Shown one piece after another: positions 8,722 through 18,609 of a stretch of DNA of 64,000 nt. Source of the stretch: Nostoc sp. UHCC 0302 (GTDB lineage Bacteria; Cyanobacteriota; Cyanobacteriia; Cyanobacteriales; Nostocaceae); assembly GCF_038096175.1 (NCBI RefSeq), contig NZ_CP151099.1, positions 8,224,001 to 8,288,000 on the forward strand. The letters are read 5' to 3'. The position numbers and the translations under genes were made by a program. How positions within the stretch are numbered: position 1 is the first letter of the stretch; each line of letters begins with the position of its first letter. The notes under the pieces are model-generated. The model made no database searches and was not told the origin of the DNA. It saw only the letters and a program-made list of their open reading frames with translations.

Positions 8722-9780
8722 ATGGTTGAGCCATACAGCCAAAAAGAGCAAATACAGCAAGTTGTTTACCGGATATTAGACGCCAATTTAGACCGCGCTC
8801 GTGAGGGGTTGCGAATTATCGAGGAATGGTGTCGCTTTGGTTTGAATAATGCCCAGTTGTCTCTGGAATGTAAGCATCTGCGTCAAGAGTTAGCCAAGTG
8901 GCATACCTCTGAACTGCGGGCGGCCCGTGATACCCCAGGCGATCCTGGGACTGAGCTAACCCATCCCCAAGAAGAACAACGAGCTAGCATTAAATCGTTG
9001 TTGCAAGCAAACTTTGGGCGTACAGAAGAAGCGCTGCGGGTGCTAGAAGAGTATGGCAAGCTTTACAACTTAAATATGGCAAAAGCTTGTAAACAGATGC
9101 GCTATCAGGTTTATACCCTCGAAAGTAGTTTATTGGGTCATCAGCGCCATCAATTGTTGTGGCGATCGCGTTTGTATCTGGTTACCTCCCCTAGTGAAAA
9201 TTTGTTGAACACTGTCGAAGCTGCACTCAAGGGTGGATTAACGCTTTTACAGTACCGCGAGAAAACTGCCGATGATTCTATTCGTTTAGAACAAGCCAGA
9301 AAACTACGGCAGTTATGCCATGCATATGGCGCTTTGTTCATCATCAATGATCGGGTAGATTTGGCTTTAGCGGTAGATGCAGATGGGGTGCATTTGGGAC
9401 AGCAAGATATGCCTATTGCCACAGCCCGCCAATTACTCGGTTCACAACGCTTGGTAGGTCTATCTACCACAAATCCAGAAGAAATGCAAGGAGCAATTGC
9501 TCAAGACGTAGATTATATCGGTGTAGGGCCAGTTTATGAAACTCCTACGAAAGTAGGTAAGGCAGCAACAGGTTTAGAATATGTGAATTATGCGGCCAAA
9601 AATTGCCCAATTCCCTGGTTTGCGATTGGGGGCATAGATGCAAATAATGTTAATGATGTAATCGATGCAGGTGCAGAACGTGTAGCAGTAGTGCGATCGC
9701 TCATGCAAGCTGAACAGCCCACTCTTGTAACACAGTATTTCCTCTCCCAACTCAATCGGGTTAAACCGGAACCTTTATAA
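8722..9780 (+). CDS. thiE: thiamine-phosphate synthase, cyanobacterial type with N-terminal extension
   Basis: ThiE couples HMP-PP and the thiazole phosphate (HET-P) to thiamin phosphate. The first 140 or so residues are the helical extension typical of cyanobacterial ThiE (RILDANLDRAREGLRIIEEW). The TIM barrel follows with QYREK, INDR, DGVHLGQQDM, VGPVYETPTK and FAIGGID, which are the substrate and pyrophosphate-binding loops. ATG 8722 (MVEPYSQ) is chosen because conservation begins there and AACGGGG lies 9 bases upstream; an in-frame ATG at 8662 would add 20 residues. thiS follows 53 bp after the stop, so the two are probably co-transcribed. No TPP riboswitch was recognised upstream. Confidence 0.93.
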   Translation: MVEPYSQKEQIQQVVYRILDANLDRAREGLRIIEEWCRFGLNNAQLSLECKHLRQELAKWHTSELRAARDTPGDPGTELTHPQEEQRASIKSLLQANFGRTEEALRVLEEYGKLYNLNMAKACKQMRYQVYTLESSLLGHQRHQLLWRSRLYLVTSPSENLLNTVEAALKGGLTLLQYREKTADDSIRLEQARKLRQLCHAYGALFIINDRVDLALAVDADGVHLGQQDMPIATARQLLGSQRLVGLSTTNPEEMQGAIAQDVDYIGVGPVYETPTKVGKAATGLEYVNYAAKNCPIPWFAIGGIDANNVNDVIDAGAERVAVVRSLMQAEQPTLVTQYFLSQLNRVKPEPL

Positions 9781-9833
9781 TTCAAAATTCAAAGTTGTTT
9801 AAGAAAAATACCTTTTTCAACGTCCCAGTCCCT

Positions 9834-10046
9834 ATGTCTAATGAGATTAACTTTCAAGTAAATGGGGAAACCCAGAGATGCTTAGATCAAACTCCTTTGC
9901 CCGACTTACTTCAACAGTTGGGTTTCAATCCTCGCTTGGTAGCGGTTGAGTATAACGGCGAAATTTTACATCGCCAGTTTTGGGAGCAAACAAATGTGCA
10001 GCAAGGCGATCGCTTAGAAGTTGTCACTATAGTCGGCGGGGGATGA
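9834..10046 (+). CDS. thiS: ThiS sulfur-carrier protein
   Basis: A 70-residue beta-grasp protein reading MSNEINFQVNGETQRC with the C-terminal VTIVGGG. The terminal Gly-Gly is the adenylated and thiocarboxylated end that donates sulfur for thiazole synthesis. The start is ATG 9834; a TTG at 9795 is in frame but would add a non-conserved leader. Its position directly after thiE agrees with the usual cyanobacterial pairing. HIP1 overlaps codons near the end. Confidence 0.92.
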   Translation: MSNEINFQVNGETQRCLDQTPLPDLLQQLGFNPRLVAVEYNGEILHRQFWEQTNVQQGDRLEVVTIVGGG

Positions 10047-10150
10047 AGAGGATAACTAATAATGGGCTGCGCCCCGCTACGCTAACCTAATTCGTAATTA
10101 TGGTTAAGGATTAGGTGCGTTTCTATATGCCCAGTAACCAGTCCCCCAAT

Positions 10151-11353
10151 TTAATATACAGAACGGTGCAGAGTTTTACGCTTGGCTAATTCTTTACCTT
10201 TGTGACCTAGTTTTTCACGTAACTGTCGGTCTTGACACAACCGATTGAAAGCTTGAAAAACTTCATAGCCAGAATTGGGATTAACCAGTATCCCGTTCTC
10301 TTCGTGCTGAACTGCATCTAGAACACCGCCTAAGCGCGGGGCAATTACAGGCTTACCAAAGTAACTTGCTTCTAAGTAAACGATACCAAAACCCTCCATA
10401 CTTTGAGCTTTGCTATCTAACACAGTCAGCATTGCAAATATGTCACAGGCTGCATAGTAGCCTGCTAATTCGCGATCGGATACATATCCAGCAAAGTGGA
10501 CTCGCTTATCTACCCGCAAGCGATTTGCTAAAGATTTCAACTCCGGTTCACAAGGCCCTTGACCACAGAGTATATAGTGAACATCGACGCCAATAGTCAG
10601 CAGTAGTGGGATATTATCAATTACTCGGTCAAAGTTTTTATGTTTTACCAACTTTCCGACTGAGAGAATCACTATTGCTGTTTCTGGAATATTGTAAGTC
10701 TGGCGCACGCAGACACGTAAATCATCTAGATTACTTGGATTCGCCGCCTTGCCAAATTTTTCTGGTCTAATTGCTGGGTTAATGACGTGGGTTGGAGTAT
10801 TTAATCGGAAAGTAGTTCTGAGATAATCTCGTGTATGGGAACTGTTGCAAACAATCCCTTCGGCTCGTTTGAGTGTCAATTTAAATAGCGATCGCAACAG
10901 GGGATTACGTAAAGCGCAAACAATATCATTACCATGCAGATAGATAAAAAAACGAATAGGTAGAAAATAGCTTAATAACAATAGTGAAGGAAATTCATAG
11001 CCGTGGCCCCACTCTATATATCGGTAGTGATAGCGAAAATAGAGTTTAATTGCTAGTACAAATGACCAGATTATATTGAGGATAGGTTTCAGAAGACTCC
11101 CCATAAAACCACTACACCAGTATCTAGAATAAGGCCAGCGATATACAGGAAACTGTTGAGCTTGGTCAAAGACTTTATCTCCTGAGCAACCAGATGCTAG
11201 CACAATTACTCGCTTTGGGTCTTGGAGACATCGATTATAAATATATTCTCCAATTGCAGCTTCTTTCGGTAGAAAGAGCCGAGATATCACTAAGATATCT
11301 GGGTATGCAGTTTTCTCTCTGATTTGTGTTGTCAGTTGAGAAATATGTTCCAT
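10151..11353 (-). CDS. glycosyltransferase family 4 (GT-B fold)
   Basis: 400 residues. The N-terminal Rossmann half opens with PDILVISRLFLPKEAAIGEY, where acceptor binding is expected; the C-terminal half carries VGKLVKHKNFDRVI, YILCGQGPCEPELKSL and the EX7E-type motif EGFGIVYLEASYFGKPVIAP that contacts the nucleotide-sugar. The family transfers a hexose to lipid-linked or polysaccharide acceptors; the substrate cannot be told from sequence. No other polysaccharide genes are adjacent. A long AT-rich spacer precedes it. Confidence 0.85.
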   Translation of the reverse strand: MEHISQLTTQIREKTAYPDILVISRLFLPKEAAIGEYIYNRCLQDPKRVIVLASGCSGDKVFDQAQQFPVYRWPYSRYWCSGFMGSLLKPILNIIWSFVLAIKLYFRYHYRYIEWGHGYEFPSLLLLSYFLPIRFFIYLHGNDIVCALRNPLLRSLFKLTLKRAEGIVCNSSHTRDYLRTTFRLNTPTHVINPAIRPEKFGKAANPSNLDDLRVCVRQTYNIPETAIVILSVGKLVKHKNFDRVIDNIPLLLTIGVDVHYILCGQGPCEPELKSLANRLRVDKRVHFAGYVSDRELAGYYAACDIFAMLTVLDSKAQSMEGFGIVYLEASYFGKPVIAPRLGGVLDAVQHEENGILVNPNSGYEVFQAFNRLCQDRQLREKLGHKGKELAKRKTLHRSVY

Positions 11354-12806
11354 GATAAAGTTAATAACTACACTTCAAATAATTTTTATTTTCTTCCTAG
11401 TGTCAATTTATTAAAAAACTAGTGCTAATTGACTACTACTTGTAAGCGCTGATAACCTCTACCAATTGTAGTTTATTGGCTGAATTTTATATTTAATTAA
11501 TCTTTATTCTTGATTGCTTACTCCTTTAGTATAACCAATGAATTAACTGTTAAAAAAATGAATGATAAAGTTACTGTTTTCATCCTTGTAATTAATTTTA
11601 TTTGAAAAAGTTTATTTGCTATAAGGAAAAATTATCTATTTTTATATCTTTTTAAATTACTTAAAATAGACTATTTACTACTAATAGGATAGTCCATAAA
11701 GTCGAAAATCGCTAGATATAGCTTTTATAACTACAGGTATTCTACTGTGTATGAAATTTGAGTTAAGTAAATACAGAAGAGTCACTAATCATAATTTATA
11801 ACATTAACCAAAAATAAATTTTCAAATTTACTGATTTTATTTTTAGTTTCAAATCATCAAAAAAACTTTTACATGAAAAAAAATTTATCAAAGTTAATTA
11901 AATTTAAAGTGAATTTACTAGCGCGAAAGTTTGAATTTTAGCTGCTAATAATAGAATATCGTAAATACCATAGACTAGTATGCCAAAATGGCAAAAATTT
12001 TAGATATTTGAGGCATATTCAATAATTTATCTGCTCTTCTCAAACGCTAACTATAGAATTAAATACAGCCAAAGAATGATTGAGAATAGCTAATATTAGA
12101 AGTACTGCTGAAATGATAGGGGATTAAATATAGAAACTTTGTGTGACGTAAAAGTAATTTTACAGAGAATCGAGTATCAAGATGTAGCTTATACAAAATA
12201 GTTACTGTTGAGCCCTAACAATAACTACTGTAATTTTAACTACTAACTACTCTAAGAGAACACAAGTTTCCCAAAAGCCTGATTATTTTGCCACTCCACA
12301 TAAATTTTGCTTGAAGATTATGAGTGGTAAATGCACAATTTACAAATAAAGACTAAGCTTTATCAGCCATGATAACTAAAATTCTTTCCCTGCATCAAGG
12401 TGAAGCATATCTTACTAGCATAAAAAAAAACAGTCAAAATAATCACAAAAAATAAAATCATTTGTATAATCCAAGACTATGGTCTGAAAGTGCGACATTC
12501 AAAACATAGCTGTAATAAATTTTTCTTACAGGTGGTGCAGTACATATGATGTGGAAATAATTAATAGATCCCAAAGTTCTATGATTGAAGAGGTGTTTTG
12601 AGGTACGGTTATCTACTCAAGAAATCCCCCCTGAGATCGCTGTCTACCCAAGATAAGACGCGGTAGATTGAATATGTAGCCTAACAAAACTGCCAATCTA
12701 AAGCTCGCTTGCTTGTTACGGGCCGGCGTCATCTACGCACCGCAAAACTCCCTGCTAGATGGGGGAAATCATAACCAATACCGTTTTTCAAGCGACCGTA
12801 TGTATT
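11354..12806. other. 1.45-kb AT-rich non-coding spacer between divergent genes
   Basis: This is the longest gene-free stretch in the window. No frame longer than a few dozen codons and no protein-like stretch were recognised on either strand. It includes a small palindrome TGCCAAAATGGCA (11981-11993). The last 200 bp (about 12600-12800) are distinctly less AT-rich, with C-runs and GGGCCGGCG, and could be a structured leader of the DUF1517 gene. I cannot name an RNA here. Confidence 0.5.
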
Positions 12807-13790
12807 ATGCGTAAAAAACTACAACAAACCATCAAACCTCTGTTAAAACCTTTCTTTGTCCTTAGCCTAGTGTTAGCTTTGGCGTTTAGTCACGCTGATG
12901 GCGCATTAGCTGCTAGTGGTGGTCGGATCGGTGGGGGTTCTTTCAGAGTTCCTTCTAGCCGTTCTTACACACCGCGTACTTATGCGCCTCCGGGTGGTGG
13001 TGGGTACTATGCACCTTATCCTGGTGGCGGCGGCTTTGGCTTTCCTTTCCTACTTCCCTTCTGGGGTATTGGAGGAGGCTTTGGCGGTCTGTTTACCATC
13101 TTAATTTTCTTTGCGATCGCTAACTTCCTGGTACAAAGTTTCCGTCGTGTCTCTAGCGGTGGTGAAACCGAAGACGTAAACTACGGCAGTAATCCTTCTG
13201 TTTCTGTAACTCGTTTACAAGTAGGTTTGTTAGCTCAGGCTCGTGATTTGCAACCCGAACTCAACCGCATTGCTGAAACTGCTGATACCAACTCCCCAGA
13301 GGGGAGAGCAGAAATTTTGCAAGAAGCTAGTCTAGCTTTACTCCGTCATCCTGAATATTGGGTATATGCAGGCGGCGGAACCCAACAAGCGAAATTAAAT
13401 TCAGCTGAATCTCAGTTCAACCGCTTATCACTGGCAGAACGCAGCAAGTTTAGCGAAGAAACTCTTACTAATGTTAACAACCAGCTCAAAGCAGCCCTTA
13501 ATAAAGAAGCTTTGCCTCCTGCTGGTGAACTTGATAACCCCACTCGTTTAATTAGCGAAGGCCCTGGCGAATACATTATTGTCACCTTACTAGCAGCTAC
13601 ACTGGGTAAGTTTGACATCCCAACTGCCATTAACAGTGCTGATGAATTGCGTCAAGCTTTGCGGCAAATTGGTAGCATTCCTAGCGATAGACTCCTAGCA
13701 CTTGAAGTGCTTTGGACTCCGCAAGCTGAAGGTGATACTCTCACATCTGATGATGTGTTAGCAGAATATCCTGATTTGAGACTTGTATAA
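12807..13790 (+). CDS. DUF1517 family membrane protein
   Basis: 327 residues from ATG 12807 (MRKKLQQTIKP). A signal peptide or TM segment comes first (VLSLVLALAFSHADGALAAS), then a Gly/Tyr/Pro-rich stretch (GGGGYYAPYPGGGGFGF), a second TM (LFTILIFFAIANFLV) and a soluble C-terminal domain with TRLQVGLLAQARDLQPELNR and GPGEYIIVTLLAATLGK. This is the DUF1517 layout found in cyanobacteria and plastids; function unknown. In-frame codons upstream to 12759 precede the signal peptide and look non-coding. A strong terminator follows. Confidence 0.85.
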   Translation: MRKKLQQTIKPLLKPFFVLSLVLALAFSHADGALAASGGRIGGGSFRVPSSRSYTPRTYAPPGGGGYYAPYPGGGGFGFPFLLPFWGIGGGFGGLFTILIFFAIANFLVQSFRRVSSGGETEDVNYGSNPSVSVTRLQVGLLAQARDLQPELNRIAETADTNSPEGRAEILQEASLALLRHPEYWVYAGGGTQQAKLNSAESQFNRLSLAERSKFSEETLTNVNNQLKAALNKEALPPAGELDNPTRLISEGPGEYIIVTLLAATLGKFDIPTAINSADELRQALRQIGSIPSDRLLALEVLWTPQAEGDTLTSDDVLAEYPDLRLV

Positions 13791-13804
13791 GCACCTAGAA
13801 TTTT

Positions 13805-13844
13805 AAAACAAAGACACAAAGTTTTATCTTTGTGTCTTTGTTTT
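13805..13844 (+). terminator. intrinsic terminator after the DUF1517 gene
   Basis: AAAACAAAGACACAAAG (13805-13821) pairs exactly with CTTTGTGTCTTTGTTTT (13828-13844), giving a 17-bp stem with a 6-base loop and flanking A and T tracts. It lies 14 bp after the stop and 34 bp before the convergent acetyltransferase end, so it may serve both directions. Confidence 0.8.
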
Positions 13845-13877
13845 TTATGCAAGTAATTTTATCTGTGAGGTATTGGC

Positions 13878-14378
13878 TCAAATATTAACTCTCAAAATTA
13901 TGTCTGATAAACTAAATGTTTTTCCCGGACAAACTTCTGCTGCTGCGCCTAATTTCACAAATCCAGAATTTTCGTAAAATGATATGGCTGCGAGATTAGG
14001 ATAATTAGTATATACCCAAAGTTGTTTAAATCCAAAGTCTAATGCATATTCTTTTAAGTTATTCATCATAATTTTGCCCCAGCCTTGCCGCCGATGTTTT
14101 GGACGTAAACCAAACCATCCTATCCAAACAATATCAGGCGGACTATCAACTAGCTGGTAAAGACCCATTACACCTATTGTTTCTGTTTCTAGCTTTGCTA
14201 GATAAACTTGCCAAAAAGTCAGTGATTGATCACGTTTGCCAATTCCGCACCACTGGAGCATATGTAGATGGAATTTCTCCCCAAATTCTAATTCTTTTAA
14301 AAGAGGAATAAAGTCTACTATGTCTGTAGTTTGGATTATTTTTAGAGAATTGATTGCTGTTTGATTAAGGTTATGCAT
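13878..14378 (-). CDS. GNAT family N-acetyltransferase
   Basis: 166 residues. Motif A of the GNAT fold is clear: GWFGLRPKHRRQGWGKIMM, whose RRQGWG loop binds the acetyl-CoA pyrophosphate. The C-terminal YTNYPNLAAISFYENSGFVK is the usual motif B. The acceptor is unknown. ATG 14378 (MHNLNQ) is preferred; the frame extends to 14432 but the extra residues look non-conserved. No ribosome binding site stands out. The gene is convergent with the DUF1517 gene. Confidence 0.85.
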   Translation of the reverse strand: MHNLNQTAINSLKIIQTTDIVDFIPLLKELEFGEKFHLHMLQWCGIGKRDQSLTFWQVYLAKLETETIGVMGLYQLVDSPPDIVWIGWFGLRPKHRRQGWGKIMMNNLKEYALDFGFKQLWVYTNYPNLAAISFYENSGFVKLGAAAEVCPGKTFSLSDIILRVNI

Positions 14379-14588
14379 AATTCTTTTGTTCTGCTTCGTA
14401 CAGCAACTAGAAAAACGCTTGCCATCAGACACGCAGTTTATTTGAAATTTTAAATTTATTATACTTCTTCATTATTAATTTTATCTTACCAAATTCACAA
14501 TTAAAAGTCAATTAGAATTTAAACAAAAGTACTAAGAAAAAACTTTACTCTTATTAAAGTTAGTTTAACTAGATGATTTAGGAAAAAT

Positions 14589-15056
14589 TTAGAGACTGCT
14601 TCTAATCCACCAGCTGATTTTATTTAAATTAGGATGTATTTCTGTCCAAAAAATTGCTGATGGGTCTGCTTCTTTTATGGCTGCGAGTATTTTATCTATG
14701 CCCTCAAAATTTTTCTGAATTACGTGTTTATCTAGCTTAGGGATATCTAACTTTAAATATTTCAGGCGGTTAGGTAACTCTACTTTATCTTTTACTGTTG
14801 GGAAGTTAGAAATTTTTTCAACTTGTTCTAAAATTTTATCTATTGATGCGATCGCTTCTGCCAAAGTTGGCTTTTTAGCTTTTATTTGTAAATCTTTTTC
14901 TGCAAAATTTTCCTCTTGCTGTTCTAACTTTACTCTCACTATCTTAACTAAGAACATATTATAATCAATCTCGATTACTTCACCCAGTTGATTGTGGTAT
15001 TCTCCATCATTGATGATGAGTACTATATCTCCTTTCTCAATTTTTTCTTTCACCAT
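14589..15056 (-). CDS. hypothetical protein with KOW/SH3-like N-terminus
   Basis: 155 residues. The first 45 or so (KGDIVLIINDGEYHNQLGEV, then IDYNMFLVKIV) resemble a small SH3/KOW-like beta barrel. The rest is helical and Lys/Glu rich, with IASIDKILEQVEKISNFPTV and a C-terminal WWIRSSL. No function recognised. The gene starts 29 bp after the kinase-FGE gene on the same strand, so co-transcription is plausible. Composition is AT-rich, with one HIP1 site. Confidence 0.7.
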   Translation of the reverse strand: MVKEKIEKGDIVLIINDGEYHNQLGEVIEIDYNMFLVKIVRVKLEQQEENFAEKDLQIKAKKPTLAEAIASIDKILEQVEKISNFPTVKDKVELPNRLKYLKLDIPKLDKHVIQKNFEGIDKILAAIKEADPSAIFWTEIHPNLNKISWWIRSSL

Positions 15057-15085
15057 ACTTACTATCTATTCTCTACATTAAATTA

Positions 15086-16936
15086 TTAAATAATCTCTGC
15101 TGGGGAAAACACTACTCGAAAACCACATATCCTTAACCCACCGTCTGACTCATTCCAGCTACGGCTGGCGCTGCGACAAAGTTCAGCGCTAAAACTCCAA
15201 GAACCACCGCGTAGCACCCGACGATGTACATCACCACCTATTTCCCAAGCTGTTCCATCTGATGGTGCATCTTTATAATTGTTGTGCCACGGATCGGCAC
15301 ACCATTCCCAAACTAAGCCGTGCATATCGTACAATCCAAAGGCGTTCGCTACTTCAAAACTGCCGACATTTGTCGTTTCTTTACGATATCTGCTTTTTGG
15401 TTCAATAGCATCGTTGCTGCTACAGCTTACTAAGTCAGAAGTAACCGTTTCGCCAAAGTGGAAGGATGTAGTGGTTCCAGCACGACAAGCATATTCCCAT
15501 TCGGCTTCACTGGGTAAACGATAGTCACGTCCGGTTTTTTCCGACAGCCTTACACAGAATTCGACAGCCTCATGCCAAGATACATTTTCTACTGGGCGAT
15601 CTAAACCTTTAAATTTAGATGGATGAGGATTTAAGGTTTGTTTCACTTTCGGTAAAGCTGCAACAGCTTTCCATTGTGCTTGAGTTACAGGGAATTTACC
15701 CATAAAAAAGGGTTTGATTGTGACTTTGTGTTGAGGACGTTCGTCAGCATCTCCTTCAAAGTCTGGTGAACCCATCATAAAAGTACCGCCGGGAATCGAT
15801 ACCATCTCTAGTGTAATGGTCTTGTTCAATTCTTCAGCAAAAAATTCTGCACTGCGGCGATCGCGGTTTACTTCTCTCCCAGCTGTGTCTACTGTCACTA
15901 TGTCAAATTCAAAGGTTTCTAAGTCTGGTAATGGGACTATTACTTTTGCTGGTGGAGGCACTAATATCGATTTAGGAAGTGAGACAATTTTTAGGGCAAT
16001 AGGTTCACTAGTTAATTTTGTAGATTTTAAATCGTTAATAACTTCTACAGCAGTTTGATACCTTTCGCTGGGAAAATGCTTCAGTAATTTATCTAAAATT
16101 ATTCTTAATTCTTCACTGATATTAATACCTTTTCTCTGTAAATATTCATGCCACAACCATTTAGCATTCATCGCATCATAAAGAGGGTCATGAATCCGTC
16201 CGTGAGCATCTTGTAAAGGTAAACATTGAGTTAAAAGACGCACGCAAGTTACGCCCAAAGCGTATAAATCACTGGCATGACAAGCAAACCCAGCCATTTG
16301 TTCAGTTGGGGCATAACCAAGTGTATAAATTACTGTAGATTGTCTTCCTACAGTGGCTTGGGTTACTTGTTTCGCACCACCAAAATCAATTAATACAGGT
16401 TTTTCATCACCGATACGGCGAATAATATTTTCTGGTTTAATATCCCGATGGATAACGTTATGAGTATGAATAAATTCCAGAACTGGTAATAAATCAGCTA
16501 AAAGTTCGCGTATTTCTGCTTCGCCATAAGTTTGTTGTTGAAGTTCTTGTAAAAGAGTTTGTCCTTGAATAAATTCTTGCACGAGATATAAGCTAGAACC
16601 TTGTTCAAAGTAAGCCAGCAATCTGGGGATTTGGGTATGATTTTCTCCCAGTTCATACAACCGAAAAGCCTCTTCTTTGAAAAATTCTGCTGCTTTGGTA
16701 CGTTGTCCTGTTCCCTGAACTTGGGGAAAAAATTGCTTGATGACGCAAGGTGCATTTAGTCTATCTGCATCTTCTGAGGCATAAGTTCTACTGAATCCGC
16801 CTTCACCTAATAGTTCCAATACACGGTAGCGGTTTCTGAGAAGTTTGCCAAAGTTGCTTTGTCCGCAACTTATGCAAAATCTATTGCCATCAGCATTGAA
16901 TGGATTTGAGCAATTGGGATTTTGGCAGATTTGCAT
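15086..16936 (-). CDS. Ser/Thr protein kinase fused to a formylglycine-generating-enzyme (FGE/CLec-like) domain
   Basis: 616 residues. An N-terminal zinc ribbon (Cys4, Cys9, Cys21, Cys24) precedes a Hanks-type kinase: glycine loop LLGEGGFSRTY (43-52), Lys67, HRDIKPEN with Asp165, and DFG at 184-186. A linker leads to an FGE-sulfatase domain from about 373 (MVSIPGGTFMMGSPDFEGD, RPVENVSWHEAVEFC, YRLPSEAEWEYACRAG, LVWEWC). The last 40 residues (RVLRGGSW, CRSASRSW, GFRVVF) have the layout of variable regions in diversity-generating-retroelement targets. In the family such fusions are signalling kinases; whether the FGE part is an enzyme or a ligand-binding lectin-like fold is unknown. No reverse transcriptase is present in the window. 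Confidence 0.9.
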   Translation of the reverse strand: MQICQNPNCSNPFNADGNRFCISCGQSNFGKLLRNRYRVLELLGEGGFSRTYASEDADRLNAPCVIKQFFPQVQGTGQRTKAAEFFKEEAFRLYELGENHTQIPRLLAYFEQGSSLYLVQEFIQGQTLLQELQQQTYGEAEIRELLADLLPVLEFIHTHNVIHRDIKPENIIRRIGDEKPVLIDFGGAKQVTQATVGRQSTVIYTLGYAPTEQMAGFACHASDLYALGVTCVRLLTQCLPLQDAHGRIHDPLYDAMNAKWLWHEYLQRKGINISEELRIILDKLLKHFPSERYQTAVEVINDLKSTKLTSEPIALKIVSLPKSILVPPPAKVIVPLPDLETFEFDIVTVDTAGREVNRDRRSAEFFAEELNKTITLEMVSIPGGTFMMGSPDFEGDADERPQHKVTIKPFFMGKFPVTQAQWKAVAALPKVKQTLNPHPSKFKGLDRPVENVSWHEAVEFCVRLSEKTGRDYRLPSEAEWEYACRAGTTTSFHFGETVTSDLVSCSSNDAIEPKSRYRKETTNVGSFEVANAFGLYDMHGLVWEWCADPWHNNYKDAPSDGTAWEIGGDVHRRVLRGGSWSFSAELCRSASRSWNESDGGLRICGFRVVFSPAEII

Positions 16937-17336
16937 AATGAAAGGGAAATAGCATCTTTTCCAAAGTTAGCCCCAACATTATCTATTTGAAAACAGTTAT
17001 GTAGAGAAGCGAACACGGATGTTTATTTATGTATTTAAAACTTCCTTCATTACGAGGGCAGGAAGATGAAGAAATTTTATATATCTGTTTATCTATACTG
17101 GGTTGGTTATAAATATAAGTAGATATGAATACAATAATTTACACCCTATAAAAAATAATATTCGAGACGTTTAATTATGTCAAGATAAACCGATTAGGTT
17201 CATGAAAAATATATTTTTAAAATGATTAATTATTTTATACCAAAAGTTTTTTTGACTAAGATGAGTGATCAGAAGTTTGAGTATGTTTATAAGTAGATAA
17301 AATTTTATTACTCAGTAGTAGAGAAAGAGTATTTTT
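16937..17336. other. AT-rich spacer
   Basis: About 400 bp between two minus-strand genes. It holds the promoter region of the kinase-FGE gene. No gene, repeat or convincing hairpin was recognised. Confidence 0.5.
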
Positions 17337-18140
17337 TTAGTTTTTATTCTCTCCAGAAGCGCGAATAAACTCAGCTACCAAAGCAGCGATCGCTGATACT
17401 GAAATTAGCATGACGCTAAGAGCATTAATATCAGGTTTTACGCCTGTTCTAATGCGACTAAAAATTTCCATTGGTAATGTGTTATAACCGCTACCAGCAG
17501 TGAAACTGGCGATGAGAAAATCATCTAAGCTCAGGACAAAAGCTAACAGACAACCTGCGATAATTCCAGGCATCAATTGCGGTAACAATACTTTAATAAA
17601 GGCTTGGGTTGGTGTTGCTCCTAAATCGAGTGCTGCTTCTTCTAAGTGAGGATCTAAGTTCGTAAGTCGGGAAGAAACTACAAGTCCAACGTAGGCAAGA
17701 CAAAATACTATATGAGCCGCGACGATTGTCCACAAACTCAGAGGAACTGCAAATGCTGCTAGACATACTAAAGTAGCTACTGCGATCGCAATATCAGGAA
17801 TAATCAATGGGAGATAAGCAACACCGCGATACAAGTTCTTCAACGGAAATTGATAACGCGCCAACCCCACCGCCATCAAGGTTCCCAGCACTGCGGAAAT
17901 GCTGACTGCACAACCAGCAACTATCAAACTGTTTTTCAAAGCGGATAAAATGCGATCGTCACTGAATAACTTGCCATACCAATCGAGGGTAAACCCTTGC
18001 CAAGTTGCACTGTAAGGCGATTGATTGAAGCTATAGAAGGCAAGTACCAGTATAGGTAGGTACATGAACACAAATATCAATAGTGAGAAAACCGCCTGCC
18101 ATGCGACACGCGGTTTTTTGAGTGATGGAGAGCTATTCAC
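17337..18140 (-). CDS. potC: PotC-like ABC transporter permease
   Basis: 267 residues with six predicted TM helices. The cytoplasmic EAA loop reads EEAALDLGATPTQAFIKVLL, which docks to the ATPase. N-terminal motifs (YLPILVLAFYSFNQSPY, FTLDWYGKLFSD) match the polyamine (spermidine/putrescine) PotC branch. PotC works with PotA, PotB and PotD, none of which is adjacent: 470 bp of spacer lies upstream and 400 bp downstream, so the partners must be elsewhere. The substrate assignment is by family. Confidence 0.87.
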   Translation of the reverse strand: MNSSPSLKKPRVAWQAVFSLLIFVFMYLPILVLAFYSFNQSPYSATWQGFTLDWYGKLFSDDRILSALKNSLIVAGCAVSISAVLGTLMAVGLARYQFPLKNLYRGVAYLPLIIPDIAIAVATLVCLAAFAVPLSLWTIVAAHIVFCLAYVGLVVSSRLTNLDPHLEEAALDLGATPTQAFIKVLLPQLMPGIIAGCLLAFVLSLDDFLIASFTAGSGYNTLPMEIFSRIRTGVKPDINALSVMLISVSAIAALVAEFIRASGENKN

Positions 18141-18609
18141 GTTTATTTAGCTTTTGCTAATTTAAGCCAACATATATCACATTTAATAAAAAAAGTCAAT
18201 ATTTTACAGCTTGTATCCATATAATTACTCATTGCATACTTGATACTTTGTTGTTTAATTAACATTTTAAAATTGGACGATTTACACGCTATTTTGGAGC
18301 TAATTCACCAATTATTACCTGATACTTTAAGTAAAAAAGTCATCTGAAATTTTTAATATTAGAAAAGTTTTAGAGTAAAAAATGCAACTAAGTTTATTTA
18401 ATTTAGAGTATTTTTATCTTTAGGGATAGGATAATTTATTTACTAAGGTAGACATATATTCTGTAACTATAGGCATAGAATTTTGATATAAATATTTCTG
18501 AAAATAGTATGCGGTTTTACTTTCTAGTGCCAAATTAATAACTTGAAAGCACTTATTAAACAGAAAGTAAAAATTTCTAATTTCAGTATTACTTTTTAGG
18601 AGGTTTGTG
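18141..18609. other. AT-rich divergent promoter region
   Basis: About 470 bp between divergent potC and a glycosyltransferase gene. Only AT-rich sequence is seen. Its one clear element is AGGAGG at 18598-18603, the ribosome binding site of the downstream gene. Confidence 0.5.

Noticed and set aside
11354-12758. Hidden or decayed gene in the 1.4-kb spacer
   Set aside because: Both strands were read; no protein-like stretch or repeated motif supports a gene.
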